Assembly (NCBI GenBank): GCA_037442365.1 | Contig: JBBIQK010000049.1 | Span: forward strand, 1 to 22,949 | DNA: 22,949 nt | Reading direction: 5' to 3' | From: GBS-DC sp037442365 | Lineage (GTDB): Bacteria; Armatimonadota; Fimbriimonadia; Fimbriimonadales; GBS-DC | Part shown: in pieces, positions 15,458 to 21,592 of the stretch | Position numbering within the stretch: position 1 is the stretch's first letter | Layout of the letters: each line of letters starts with the position of its first letter | Notes under the pieces: model-generated | Seen by the model: the letters and a program-made list of their open reading frames with translations, nothing else | What the model was told of the DNA's origin: nothing | Databases searched by the model: none | Translations under genes and position numbers: made by a program

Positions 15458-16732
15458 ATGGAACTGAGATACCGTGCGCCTGAAGGGATGAACGATGTGC
15501 TGCCAGAGAGCAGCCCGCTCTGGCAGTATGTGGAGTCGCGCTGGCGCGAGCATTGCCATCGCTACGGCTACGGCGAAATCCGCACGCCTATTATGGAGAG
15601 CGCCGCGCTGTTTGAACGCAGCGTCGGCGAGACCAGCGACATCGTCTCCAAGGAGATGTATGTGCTGGAGCGGGGCGAGGAGCGCTACGCGCTGAAGCCC
15701 GAGGGCACGGCGCCCGTCGTGCGCGCCTATATCGAGCATAGCCTGCACGCAAGCGGCGGAGTGCAAAAGCTCTATTACATCACGCCCTTCTTTCGGGGCG
15801 AGCGCCCGCAGAAGGGGCGCTACCGTCAGGCGCATCAGTTCGGCGCGGAGATTTTCGGCGCGGCGCACCCGTTGGCGGACGCCGAGCTGCTGGCGATGGT
15901 GATGGCGTTTTTCGCGGCGCTGGGCATCCCCGAAAGCACGCTGGAGCTGCGCCTGAACACCATCGGCTGCCCCGAGTGCCGCCCCGCCTATCGCGACGCG
16001 GTGCGCCAGTTCGGGCATGCCAACTTCGCGCGCCTGTGCAAAAACTGCCAGAGCCGATTGGAGCGCAATCCGCTGCGCCTTCTGGACTGCAAGGAATGCG
16101 TCGCCATCACCGCCGACGCGCCGCCGATTGACCCCTACCTGTGCGAGGGCTGCCGCACGCATTTTGAGACCCTGCAGGGGCTGCTGAAGACGCTCGGCGT
16201 GGGCTATGGGCGCGACCATCGGCTGGTGCGCGGGCTGGACTACTACACGCGCACGACTTTCGAGGTGGTCGCCGAGCAGGGGCTGGGTTCGCAGAACGCG
16301 TTGTGCGGCGGCGGGCGCTATGACGGCTTGGTCGAAGCGCTCGGCGGACCGCCCACCCCTGCGCTGGGGGTCGGCATCGGCGTCGAGCGCACGCTGCTGG
16401 TGCTGCACGCCCTGCAGGCGCCCCTGCCCGAGCCGCCGCATGTTGACGCCTTCGTGGTCGCCTTCGGCGAGGCGGCGCGCCCCGTCGCCCTGCAGATTGC
16501 GCAGCAGCTGCGCACGGCGGGCATCGCGTGCTATTTAGACCTGGAAGGGCGCAGCCCGAAGGCGCAGATGCGCATGGCGAACCGAAGCGGCGCACGCTTC
16601 GCCCTCCTGCTGGGCGACAGCGAACTCGCCTCAGGAACCGCCGCCGTGAAAGACCTTGTGACCCACGAGCAACTTGCCGTGCCCCAGACAGAGCTTGCCG
16701 CATGGATACGCGCCCAGCGGAATCGCCCTTAG
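15458..16732 (+). CDS. hisS: histidine-tRNA ligase
   Basis: Class II aminoacyl-tRNA synthetase that charges tRNA-His. It is 424 residues, normal for bacterial HisRS. Motif 1 region (RAPEGMNDVLP and YGEIRTPIME), motif 2 (FFRGERPQKGRYRQAHQFGAEIFG), the HisRS-specific LVRGLDYYTRTTFEV, motif 3 (GGGRYDGLVEALGG then ALGVGIGVER), and the C-terminal anticodon-binding domain (about 325-424) are all visible. A cysteine cluster at about residues 170-235 (CPEC, CKNC, CKEC, CEGC) suggests a small zinc-binding insertion, as in some HisRS. The Arg of the His-A/B region supports true HisRS, not HisZ. ATG 15458 is three bases past the fusion gene's stop, with no separate promoter. Confidence 0.95.
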   Translation: MELRYRAPEGMNDVLPESSPLWQYVESRWREHCHRYGYGEIRTPIMESAALFERSVGETSDIVSKEMYVLERGEERYALKPEGTAPVVRAYIEHSLHASGGVQKLYYITPFFRGERPQKGRYRQAHQFGAEIFGAAHPLADAELLAMVMAFFAALGIPESTLELRLNTIGCPECRPAYRDAVRQFGHANFARLCKNCQSRLERNPLRLLDCKECVAITADAPPIDPYLCEGCRTHFETLQGLLKTLGVGYGRDHRLVRGLDYYTRTTFEVVAEQGLGSQNALCGGGRYDGLVEALGGPPTPALGVGIGVERTLLVLHALQAPLPEPPHVDAFVVAFGEAARPVALQIAQQLRTAGIACYLDLEGRSPKAQMRMANRSGARFALLLGDSELASGTAAVKDLVTHEQLAVPQTELAAWIRAQRNRP

Positions 16733-17475
16733 ACCCGCGCGATGTCGCCTACTTCCAGCGCGGCGCGTGGGAGAACCCCCGATTCTGGAGTCGTCTTGGG
16801 GGGCAACCTGACCTCGCGGGCAAACGCGCGCTGGATCTGGGCTGCGGACACGGGAGCCTCTGCATCGATATGGCGAAAGCGGGCGCGGCGCGCGTCGTCG
16901 GCGTCGACCTCAACGAGCGGCTTATCGATTTCGCCCAGCAGAACCTGCAACGCAACTACCCGGAACTTGTCGAGCGCGTCGAATTCCACTGCATCGACAT
17001 CGCCGACCTGTCCGAAGGCGACTTCGACCTGATGACCAGCAAGGACACTTTCGAACATGTGATGGATTTACCGCAGGTGCTGCGCGAGATGCACGCGCGG
17101 CTGAAGTCGGGCGGCAGGCTCTACGCCGCCATTGGACCCCTCTGGAACAGCCCCTTCGGCGACCACGATACCCTCAAGCGGTTGATTGGCGTCAACCTGC
17201 CGTGGGCACACCTGTGGCTCCCCGACCGAATCGTGCTACGGGCGACCGCGCGGCGACTGGGCAGACCGCTCCAGTCCTACCGCGACCTGGGGATGAATAT
17301 GCTGGCGTTCCGCGACTATCGGCGGATTATCTACGAGTCGGGCTTTGCGGTGGAGTTTTTCCAGCCGAACTGCAGTCGCCATCCCGCCGTGCGCCTGTTC
17401 AGCCTGCTGCGCCATCTGCCGCTGGTGGGCGACTATTTTGTGAACAACCTCTACTGCATCCTGCGCAAGTCGTGA
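16702..17475 (+). CDS. class I SAM-dependent methyltransferase
   Basis: Transfers methyl groups from S-adenosylmethionine to an unknown small molecule or lipid. Motif I is LDLGCGHG (residues 44-51), the acidic end of strand beta-2 is VVGVDLNERLI, motif II region includes FHCIDIADLSEGDFDLMTSKDTFEHV and the post-motif is LKSGGRLYAAIGP. The C-terminal half (about 130-257) has aromatic and Arg-rich segments with no specificity I can assign. ATG 16702 gives 257 residues and overlaps the end of hisS by 31 bases, so it is probably cotranscribed. It is the last gene before the long gene-free stretch. Confidence 0.8.
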   Translation: MDTRPAESPLDPRDVAYFQRGAWENPRFWSRLGGQPDLAGKRALDLGCGHGSLCIDMAKAGAARVVGVDLNERLIDFAQQNLQRNYPELVERVEFHCIDIADLSEGDFDLMTSKDTFEHVMDLPQVLREMHARLKSGGRLYAAIGPLWNSPFGDHDTLKRLIGVNLPWAHLWLPDRIVLRATARRLGRPLQSYRDLGMNMLAFRDYRRIIYESGFAVEFFQPNCSRHPAVRLFSLLRHLPLVGDYFVNNLYCILRKS

Positions 17476-17699
17476 GCAACGCGGCTCCCGCATCCTGTTT
17501 CGATTCGGGCGGGTGAACCTGCTCTGTTGCAAGGATACTTGTTCCGCCTTCGGCTCAGCCCACTTCGCCCCACAGGGCGCGGCGACCGCGCGCCTGCTCA
17601 TGCCTGTACGGACGCGGTTCCCGCGTCCTGTTGTTCGGCTCTCCCGTTCTTTGCAACAGAGCAAATGGAGCGGTTGATGCGCTAGCGGTTCCAGGCGTT
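17476..17699. repeat. gene-free stretch with inverted and direct repeats
   Basis: No gene seen. TGCTCTGTTGCAA (17520-17532) and TTGCAACAGAGCA (17651-17663) are a perfect 13-base inverted repeat bracketing a 118-base GC-rich interior. A direct repeat overlaps it: GCGGCTCCCGCATCCTGTT (17481-17499) and GCGGTTCCCGCGTCCTGTT (17614-17632) match at 17 of 19 positions. No transposase, target-site duplication, tRNA or intrinsic terminator is visible. It may be a member of a dispersed non-coding repeat family (MITE-like), which would need the rest of the genome to show. Confidence 0.45.
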
Positions 17700-17888
17700 G
17701 TTTCAATTAGCACCCACCCTTGGGGGTGAATGCTACCCGCTGGGTGCGCAAATCTTATGCGCTCACCCGCCCGAAGTTTCAATTAGCACCCACCCTTGGG
17801 GGTGAATGCTACCGCACGGCACGGACGCTGTGTGTTTGACTACTACGCACTGTTTCAATTAGCACCCACCCTTGGGGGTGAATGCTAC
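17700..17888. CRISPR. CRISPR mini-array, three identical 37-base repeats and two 39-base spacers
   Basis: Repeats at 17700-17736, 17776-17812 and 17852-17888 are identical; they begin GTTTCAATTAGCACC, contain CACCC and GGGTG arms that can form a stem, and end GAATGCTAC. Spacers at 17737-17775 and 17813-17851 are both 39 bases and unrelated to each other. On the minus strand the repeat ends ATTGAAAC, the usual 3' end whose last eight bases become the crRNA 5' tag in type I and III systems. I infer that the array is read right to left, with its leader to the right of 17888. No cas gene is in the window, and with exactly identical repeats it does not look decayed. Confidence 0.9.
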
Positions 17889-17944
17889 GGTATAGTCTAC
17901 CACATCAGACCCCCCCTTTGTCAAGTCCTGTGCGCGCTTCTTAA
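17889..17944 (-). promoter_or_regulatory. proposed CRISPR leader-proximal promoter region
   Basis: To the right of the last repeat the minus strand carries TTGACA (17924-17919) and TAGACT (17899-17894) 19 bases apart, directed into the array. The spacing is longer than ideal and TAGACT is a weak -10. On the plus strand the same spot reads GGTATAGT (17889-17896), a possible outward -10 box resembling those elsewhere. Direction is therefore inferred mainly from the repeat's ATTGAAAC end. Confidence 0.3.
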
Positions 17945-18351
17945 CAATTGACCCCCCGTTTTGAACTCAACGCCCGTGGCGAACCTCGACGCGATTTGAA
18001 CTCAAGTGCGAATCTGGGGGAGGTTCGCCACTTTCGTGGGGTTTTCTGGCGGTTGGTGTGGGGGTGTGTTTTTGGGGTGTTTTTGAGTTCAGATTTTGGG
18101 GGTTGGTGTGGTGTTATTTGGGGGTGTTTTGGGTGTTGAGTTCAGGTATTTAGCGTGGCTAAGGAGTTGGCGAAGGTCTGTAGACATATGATTCAAGTTC
18201 AAGTGGTGTGGAGGTTCGCCAGAAGTTTAGCGTGGCTAAGGAGTTGAGGTGGTTTGAGTTCAGGGTTTTTGGGTATGAAGTTGAAGTGTTGCTTGAGGTT
18301 TGGGTTCGTGGGGCGTGATGGGGCGGGGGGTTCGCCAGAAGTTTAGCGTGG
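17945..18351. repeat. G/T-rich mosaic of degenerate repeats between the CRISPR array and divIVA
   Basis: No gene seen in these 407 bases. The plus strand is strongly G and T rich with few C (minus strand C/A rich). Recurrent modules: TTTAGCGTGGCTAAGGA at 18149-18165, 18226-18242 and 18342-18358 (itself an inverted repeat TTAGC-GTG-GCTAA); GGTTCGCCA at 18022-18030, 18213-18221 and 18329-18337, inverted at 17977-17985; and TGAACTCAA or its complement TTGAGTTCA five times. GTGGCGAACCT (17976-17986) and AGGTTCGCCAC (18021-18031) form an 11-base inverted repeat. The last module overlaps the 3' end of divIVA by a few bases. Possible roles are a CRISPR leader, a C-rich Rho-loading region downstream of divIVA, or a repeat-element graveyard. 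Confidence 0.6.
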
Positions 18352-18906
18352 CTAAGGATTCTGGGGCGCGCTGGCGTCGGGTGTGGGTTCCGGAACGCCG
18401 TTGTCGGTGGGGGCGGCGGTCTCGGCGAGCGCGACGGTCTGAGGCGGCTCGGCGGATGCGCCGTCCAGCGCGTGCAAGTGCGCCAGCAGCAGCCCGCGCA
18501 GTTCCATAACCACCGCGCGTTTGCGCGCCTCCAGCGTTTCGGTCTCGGCGAGGACACGCTGGGCGCGCGTCTCCGCCTCGCGCACAATCTGCTCCGCTTT
18601 GAGGCGCGCCTCCTGCAGGATGAGTTCCGCCTCCTTATGGGCGTTGCTGCGCGTTTCGTCCGCGCTGCGCTGCGCCAGCACCAGCGACTCCTTGAGCGCG
18701 TCTTCCATCGCGCGGGAGCGTTCCGCCTCCTGGCGCAGCCCGACGACCTCCTCGCGCAGGCGGTGGTTCTCGGTCAGCACCTCTTCGTAGTGCGCGGCGA
18801 CCTCCTGCAAAAACGCCTCCACCGCCACGGGGTCATAGCCCCGCAGCCGCCTGCGGAACTTCTTGGTCTCAATCTCCAGCACCGTGAGTCGTCTCGGCTC
18901 GTTCAT
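18352..18906 (-). CDS. divIVA: DivIVA-domain protein
   Basis: Membrane-curvature-sensing coiled-coil protein of cell poles and septa that recruits growth or division partners. The N-terminal DivIVA domain is clear: LTVLEIETKKFRRRLRGYDPVAVEAFLQEVA (residues 7-37), with the FxxxxRGYD core. A long heptad-rich coiled coil runs to about residue 150, followed by a Pro/Ala-rich, probably disordered C-terminus. The 184-residue length is within the family range. Start ATG 18906 overlaps the yggT stop by four bases (ATGA), so it is translationally coupled. DivIVA next to YggT is a widespread arrangement linked to the division gene cluster. The stop lies inside the repeat module of the downstream mosaic. 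Confidence 0.88.
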   Translation of the reverse strand: MNEPRRLTVLEIETKKFRRRLRGYDPVAVEAFLQEVAAHYEEVLTENHRLREEVVGLRQEAERSRAMEDALKESLVLAQRSADETRSNAHKEAELILQEARLKAEQIVREAETRAQRVLAETETLEARKRAVVMELRGLLLAHLHALDGASAEPPQTVALAETAAPTDNGVPEPTPDASAPQNP

Positions 18907-19193
18907 CGAAACCCCGCCAGCAGGTAGATGAGGAACTGGATGAAGATAATCGCAATCAGGGGCGAGAAGTCGATGGGCATATAGCCCATGCCTGCGCTGC
19001 GCAGCAGGCGGTTCTGCACCTGACGGATGGGTTCAAGGATGGCGTCGCTGATGCGGTCGATGAAGCGCACGACGGGGTTGTAGCGCGGCACGCGCCCGCC
19101 CGCGAAACGAATCCACGAGAAGACCACATTAATCACGAGGATAATCACTATCGCGCGCAGCGCCAGGATCAGCAGGTCAATCGGCGACATCAT
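18903..19193 (-). CDS. YggT family membrane protein
   Basis: Small integral membrane protein of 96 residues. The N-terminal helix (about 5-27), the family signature VVFSWIRF then PRYNPVVRFIDRISDAILEPIRQ, and the C-terminal helix (about 74-95, FSPLIAIIFIQFLIYLLAGF) are all present. The molecular role is unclear; in other bacteria YggT neighbours division genes (sepF, divIVA) or affects ion/osmotic tolerance. Two adjacent ATG codons (19193, 19190) follow a purine-rich GGAGGGGAGGGAA, so either could be used. It lies 18 bases after the TPR gene and overlaps divIVA. Confidence 0.9.
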   Translation of the reverse strand: MMSPIDLLILALRAIVIILVINVVFSWIRFAGGRVPRYNPVVRFIDRISDAILEPIRQVQNRLLRSAGMGYMPIDFSPLIAIIFIQFLIYLLAGFR

Positions 19194-19211
19194 TTCCCTC
19201 CCCTCCTGCGG

Positions 19212-19802
19212 TTATGAGCTATTGGTGCGCTGTCCCTGCAGTTTCTCGCGCACGCGCCGCATGTTCGGCTCGACGGCGCCGTCGCTGGGGTCTAACTGTT
19301 TCGCTTTTTCCCATGCCTGCAGCGACTGCTGATAGCGTTCGAGCCGTTCGTAGCAGTGCGCGAGCGTTTTCCACACGAATGCGGGCGCGTTGGCGAACTG
19401 CACCGCTTTTTCGAGGTAGGGCAGCGCCTGTTCGTATTGCCGCTTGTTGAAGTAGGCGAAGCCCAGGTCGTAGTAGGGATCGTAGCGGTTGGGGTTCAGA
19501 CGGATGCCGCGCTGGTAGACCTGAATCGCGCGGGCGGTCTCGCCGTAGCCGTCCAGCAGCCATGCCAGCGAGCCGATGGTCTCCACATCGCGCGGGTCGT
19601 ACTCAATCAGCACGAACATCAGCGCCATCGTTTTGTAGTGAAAGCCTTCGTGCCAGTATTCGTCGGCGAGCTGCACCAGTCGGAACTCGGTCAGCTGGCG
19701 CAGCGCGGTCAGTTTGCGCTGCACCGCCTCTGGCGGCTGCGCCTGCGTCCACCCCAGCCCGAATAGCAGCGCACAGCCCACAATCAGTAGTAGGTTTCGC
19801 AT
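19212..19802 (-). CDS. exported tetratricopeptide-repeat protein
   Basis: I recognise the TPR fold but not a specific function. From ATG 19802 it is 196 residues with a signal peptide (1-22, LLLIVGCALLFGLGW then AQAQ-like cleavage). At least three TPR units lie at about 75-180, including GSLAWLLDGYGETARAIQVY, YDLGFAYFNKRQYEQALPYL and KTLAHCYERLERYQQSLQAW. TPR units bind peptides or protein partners, so an extracytoplasmic scaffold in envelope or division work fits its position ahead of yggT and divIVA. A TATACT box at 19815-19820 gives a leader of about six bases; the frame extends further upstream but past this promoter, so I do not use that start. Confidence 0.82.
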   Translation of the reverse strand: MRNLLLIVGCALLFGLGWTQAQPPEAVQRKLTALRQLTEFRLVQLADEYWHEGFHYKTMALMFVLIEYDPRDVETIGSLAWLLDGYGETARAIQVYQRGIRLNPNRYDPYYDLGFAYFNKRQYEQALPYLEKAVQFANAPAFVWKTLAHCYERLERYQQSLQAWEKAKQLDPSDGAVEPNMRRVREKLQGQRTNSS

Positions 19803-19814
19803 CGTTTCACCCGA

Positions 19815-19820
19815 AGTATA
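19815..19820 (-). promoter_or_regulatory. -10 box of the TPR-yggT-divIVA operon
   Basis: The minus strand reads CGGGTATACT, with TATACT at 19820-19815, 12 bases before ATG 19802. Transcription should start about six bases before the ATG, giving an almost leaderless mRNA. Confidence 0.55.
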
Positions 19821-19824
19821 CCCG

Positions 19825-20031
19825 CCCGCGCCGCGCATGCAACGCGCGGGCGTGCTGTCTTTCTTTTCGGCATGGGGGCGCAGGTTCCTGTAGGGGGAAT
19901 GATGAGAAGCCATCCGTGAATTGTGTGTCTAAGTCCAGATAGCTGAAGCCGTTCCTACCGAAACGCAGTCAGCCTTCGCAGGCTGCCCGTCGCCTGGGCA
20001 GACTGCCCAGAGCAACGCGCAGGATGCGCGT
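19825..20031. repeat. cluster of short hairpins between two divergent genes
   Basis: Perfect arms: CCCGCGC/GCGCGGG (19825-19831 with 19844-19850, 12-base loop), CAGCCT/AGGCTG (19970-19985, loop TCGC), CTGGGCA/TGCCCAG (19994-20010, loop GAC) and ACGCGCA/TGCGCGT (20015-20031, loop GGA). The last three fall in 62 bases. None has a downstream T run, and the flanking genes are divergent, so they are not terminators for either gene. They could be REP-like elements or protein sites. No gene is visible in 19803-20063. Confidence 0.5.
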
Positions 20032-20049
20032 GCTACTTGTTGAGTCGGG

Positions 20050-20055
20050 TACACT
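20050..20055 (+). promoter_or_regulatory. -10 box of the AhpD-like gene (leaderless)
   Basis: TCGGGTACACT, with TACACT at 20050-20055, is eight bases before ATG 20064. The box is one base off TATACT but carries the same GGG prefix as its neighbours. No ribosome binding site; the nearby GGGGCG is too close to the start to serve well. Confidence 0.45.
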
Positions 20056-20063
20056 CTGGGGCG

Positions 20064-20423
20064 ATGCAACGCAAGCCAACGGAGACCCGCCTCTATCGGC
20101 AGGAGATGAACGAGCGCATTCTCGGCTGCGGCTTCAAGCCGTTCCAGCGGTTTTTCGCGCTCGACGCCAGCGCGTACACCGACGGCGCCATCCCCGTCAA
20201 ATACAAGGAGATGATGGGGCTGGTGGGCTCGATGGTACTACGCTGCAACGATTGTATTTTCTATCATCTGGATCGGTGCGTGCAGGAGGGCGCCACGCGC
20301 GAGGAGCTGCACGAGGCGATGAACATCGCGCTCATCGTCGGCGGCTCCATCGTGATTCCGCACCTGCGCTACGCCTACGAGATGATGGACGCGCTGTTTG
20401 CAGAGAAGGAGCAGTCGGGATGA
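20064..20423 (+). CDS. carboxymuconolactone decarboxylase/AhpD-like protein
   Basis: A small all-alpha protein of the AhpD/CMD family (119 residues). The redox signature CNDCIFYHLDRC (a Cys-x-x-Cys with a His three residues on) lies at about residues 67-78, as in AhpD-like peroxidase partners and several uncharacterised alkyl-hydroperoxidase-like proteins; the helical GATREELHEAMNIALIVGGS follows. The thiol pair favours a redox role over a true carboxymuconolactone decarboxylase, which lacks it. ATG 20064 is chosen because the -10 box precedes it by eight bases. It overlaps the next gene by ATGA. No AhpC or peroxiredoxin gene is in the window. Confidence 0.85.
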   Translation: MQRKPTETRLYRQEMNERILGCGFKPFQRFFALDASAYTDGAIPVKYKEMMGLVGSMVLRCNDCIFYHLDRCVQEGATREELHEAMNIALIVGGSIVIPHLRYAYEMMDALFAEKEQSG

Positions 20424-20662
20424 CCACCGTGCATATGATGATTGCGACCACGAATCGCGAGCAGGTAAAGGTTCCCTGGCTCTGGCGGCTGGGGCGCGAG
20501 TTCGACCTGAAGGTGAACATCCTGAAGGCGAACATTAACGAGGATGCGGGCTGGGCGTTCGTCGCACTGGAGGGACCCGTCGAGGAGATTCAGCGCGCCA
20601 CCGCGTGGCTGCACACCACGGGGCTGCATGTGGAGCCTGTGGAGCGGTCGGTGTTTGAGTGA
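20420..20662 (+). CDS. stand-alone NIL-domain protein
   Basis: An 80-residue protein that is little more than a NIL domain, an ACT-like beta-alpha fold found at the C-terminus of the methionine importer ATPase MetN and in some ferredoxins. The family pattern is visible: a first strand HMMIATTNREQVKVP, the central NILKANINEDAGWAFVALEGP, then a helix EEIQRATAWLHTTGLHVEPV. As a lone domain it is likely to bind a small ligand or protein partner; which one is not known. The start is an ATG overlapping the AhpD-like stop (20420-20422, ATGA), so the two are coupled. The CE7-type esterase follows after three bases. Confidence 0.82.
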   Translation: MTTVHMMIATTNREQVKVPWLWRLGREFDLKVNILKANINEDAGWAFVALEGPVEEIQRATAWLHTTGLHVEPVERSVFE

Positions 20663-20665
20663 GGC

Positions 20666-21592
20666 ATGAAGCCCCCTGCAGTTCCGCTGAAGACACCGCG
20701 CCCACCTGCGGACTTCGAGTCGTTCTGGCGCGCGGCGGCGCAGGAAGCCTCGAATGCGCCCGTGCGGTTCGAGCGTGTGCATCTGCCCGGCGACGACTGG
20801 CACGCGCACACGGTCTATCGCCTGCGCTGGGCGGGGATGGACGGGCGCGGGCGCGAGGGCTGGTACGCCGTCCCGTACGACGCGACGCCCCCCGTGCCCG
20901 CCGTGTTATACCTGCCCGGCTACGGCGTGGGGACCGTGCCCATCAACGAGAACACCGCCTTCGAGGGGATGGCGACGCTCTCCATCAACCTGCACGGCTA
21001 CGCGGTGGAGCCGAATGTGCCCTACAGCCCCGAACTGGGCTACTTCACGCGCGGCATCGAGTCGCCCCAGACCTACATCTACCGCCGTCTGGTGCAGGAG
21101 AGCCTGCTGGCGATGCGCGTGCTGGCGGCGCAGGCGGAGGTCGATTCGCGCGCGCTTGTGGCGGCGGGGCTCAGTCAGGGCGGCGGGCTGGCGGTGATGC
21201 TGGGCGCGTGGTGCCCGCTGACGCGCGTCGTGGTCGCTGAGCTGCCCGCGCTCAGCTACTGGGAGTACCTGCTCGACAGACCCGCATGGCGCTACCCCCT
21301 CCGGGAGTTTGTGGACTACATGGAGACAAGGGGCGTCTCGCGCGAGGCGCTCCTGCACACGCTCCAGTATTACGACTCGGTGAACCATGCGCCGTTTGTG
21401 CGCGCGCCTGTGCAGTTGAGCCTCGCGCTCAAAGACCCCGGCATCCGCGCGCCCGTGATCGTTTCACTCTATGACGCGTTGCCGCAGCCCAAACGGCTGC
21501 TGATTTACGAAGACCACGGGCACGACTGGCATCCCGAAATGCGCGTGCGCCTGCAGGAGTGGGCGCGGTTTCACTTCGGGCGCGAGCGGTAG
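20666..21592 (+). CDS. CE7-type acetyl esterase (acetyl xylan esterase/deacetylase family)
   Basis: Alpha/beta hydrolase that removes acetyl groups from sugars or related small esters. Family features: the N-terminal DFESFWRAAAQEA helix, LYLPGYGVG (oxyanion region), nucleophile elbow GLSQGGG with Ser170, LALKDPGIRAP with Asp257, and HGHDWHPE with His286. The 308-residue length suits CE7. No signal peptide, so it works in the cytoplasm on imported, short acetylated sugars, as CE7 enzymes do. It is the last of three tightly packed genes with AhpD-like and NIL proteins; a functional link is not obvious. The 3' end overlaps the convergent amidohydrolase by 22 bases. Confidence 0.87.
   Translation: MKPPAVPLKTPRPPADFESFWRAAAQEASNAPVRFERVHLPGDDWHAHTVYRLRWAGMDGRGREGWYAVPYDATPPVPAVLYLPGYGVGTVPINENTAFEGMATLSINLHGYAVEPNVPYSPELGYFTRGIESPQTYIYRRLVQESLLAMRVLAAQAEVDSRALVAAGLSQGGGLAVMLGAWCPLTRVVVAELPALSYWEYLLDRPAWRYPLREFVDYMETRGVSREALLHTLQYYDSVNHAPFVRAPVQLSLALKDPGIRAPVIVSLYDALPQPKRLLIYEDHGHDWHPEMRVRLQEWARFHFGRER

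Noticed and set aside
14222..16441. A 739-residue open frame on the minus strand
   Set aside because: It lies antisense to the well-supported VKOR-DsbA and hisS genes, is rich in Arg, Ala, His and Gln, and shows no family motif. It is a product of GC-rich codon use on the other strand.
18016..18130. G-quadruplex in the G/T-rich mosaic
   Set aside because: Runs of four or five Gs exist, but the loops between them are long and uneven, so no compact four-run motif is supported.
17476..18351. A tRNA or structured RNA in the gene-free stretch
   Set aside because: I looked for a GTTCRAnYC loop and paired acceptor ends on both strands and found none that could fold as a tRNA.
19844..19880. GC hairpin followed by T-rich TCTTTCTTTTC as a terminator
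   Set aside because: The T-rich stretch reads plus-strand, but no plus-strand gene ends before it; the flanking genes are divergent.
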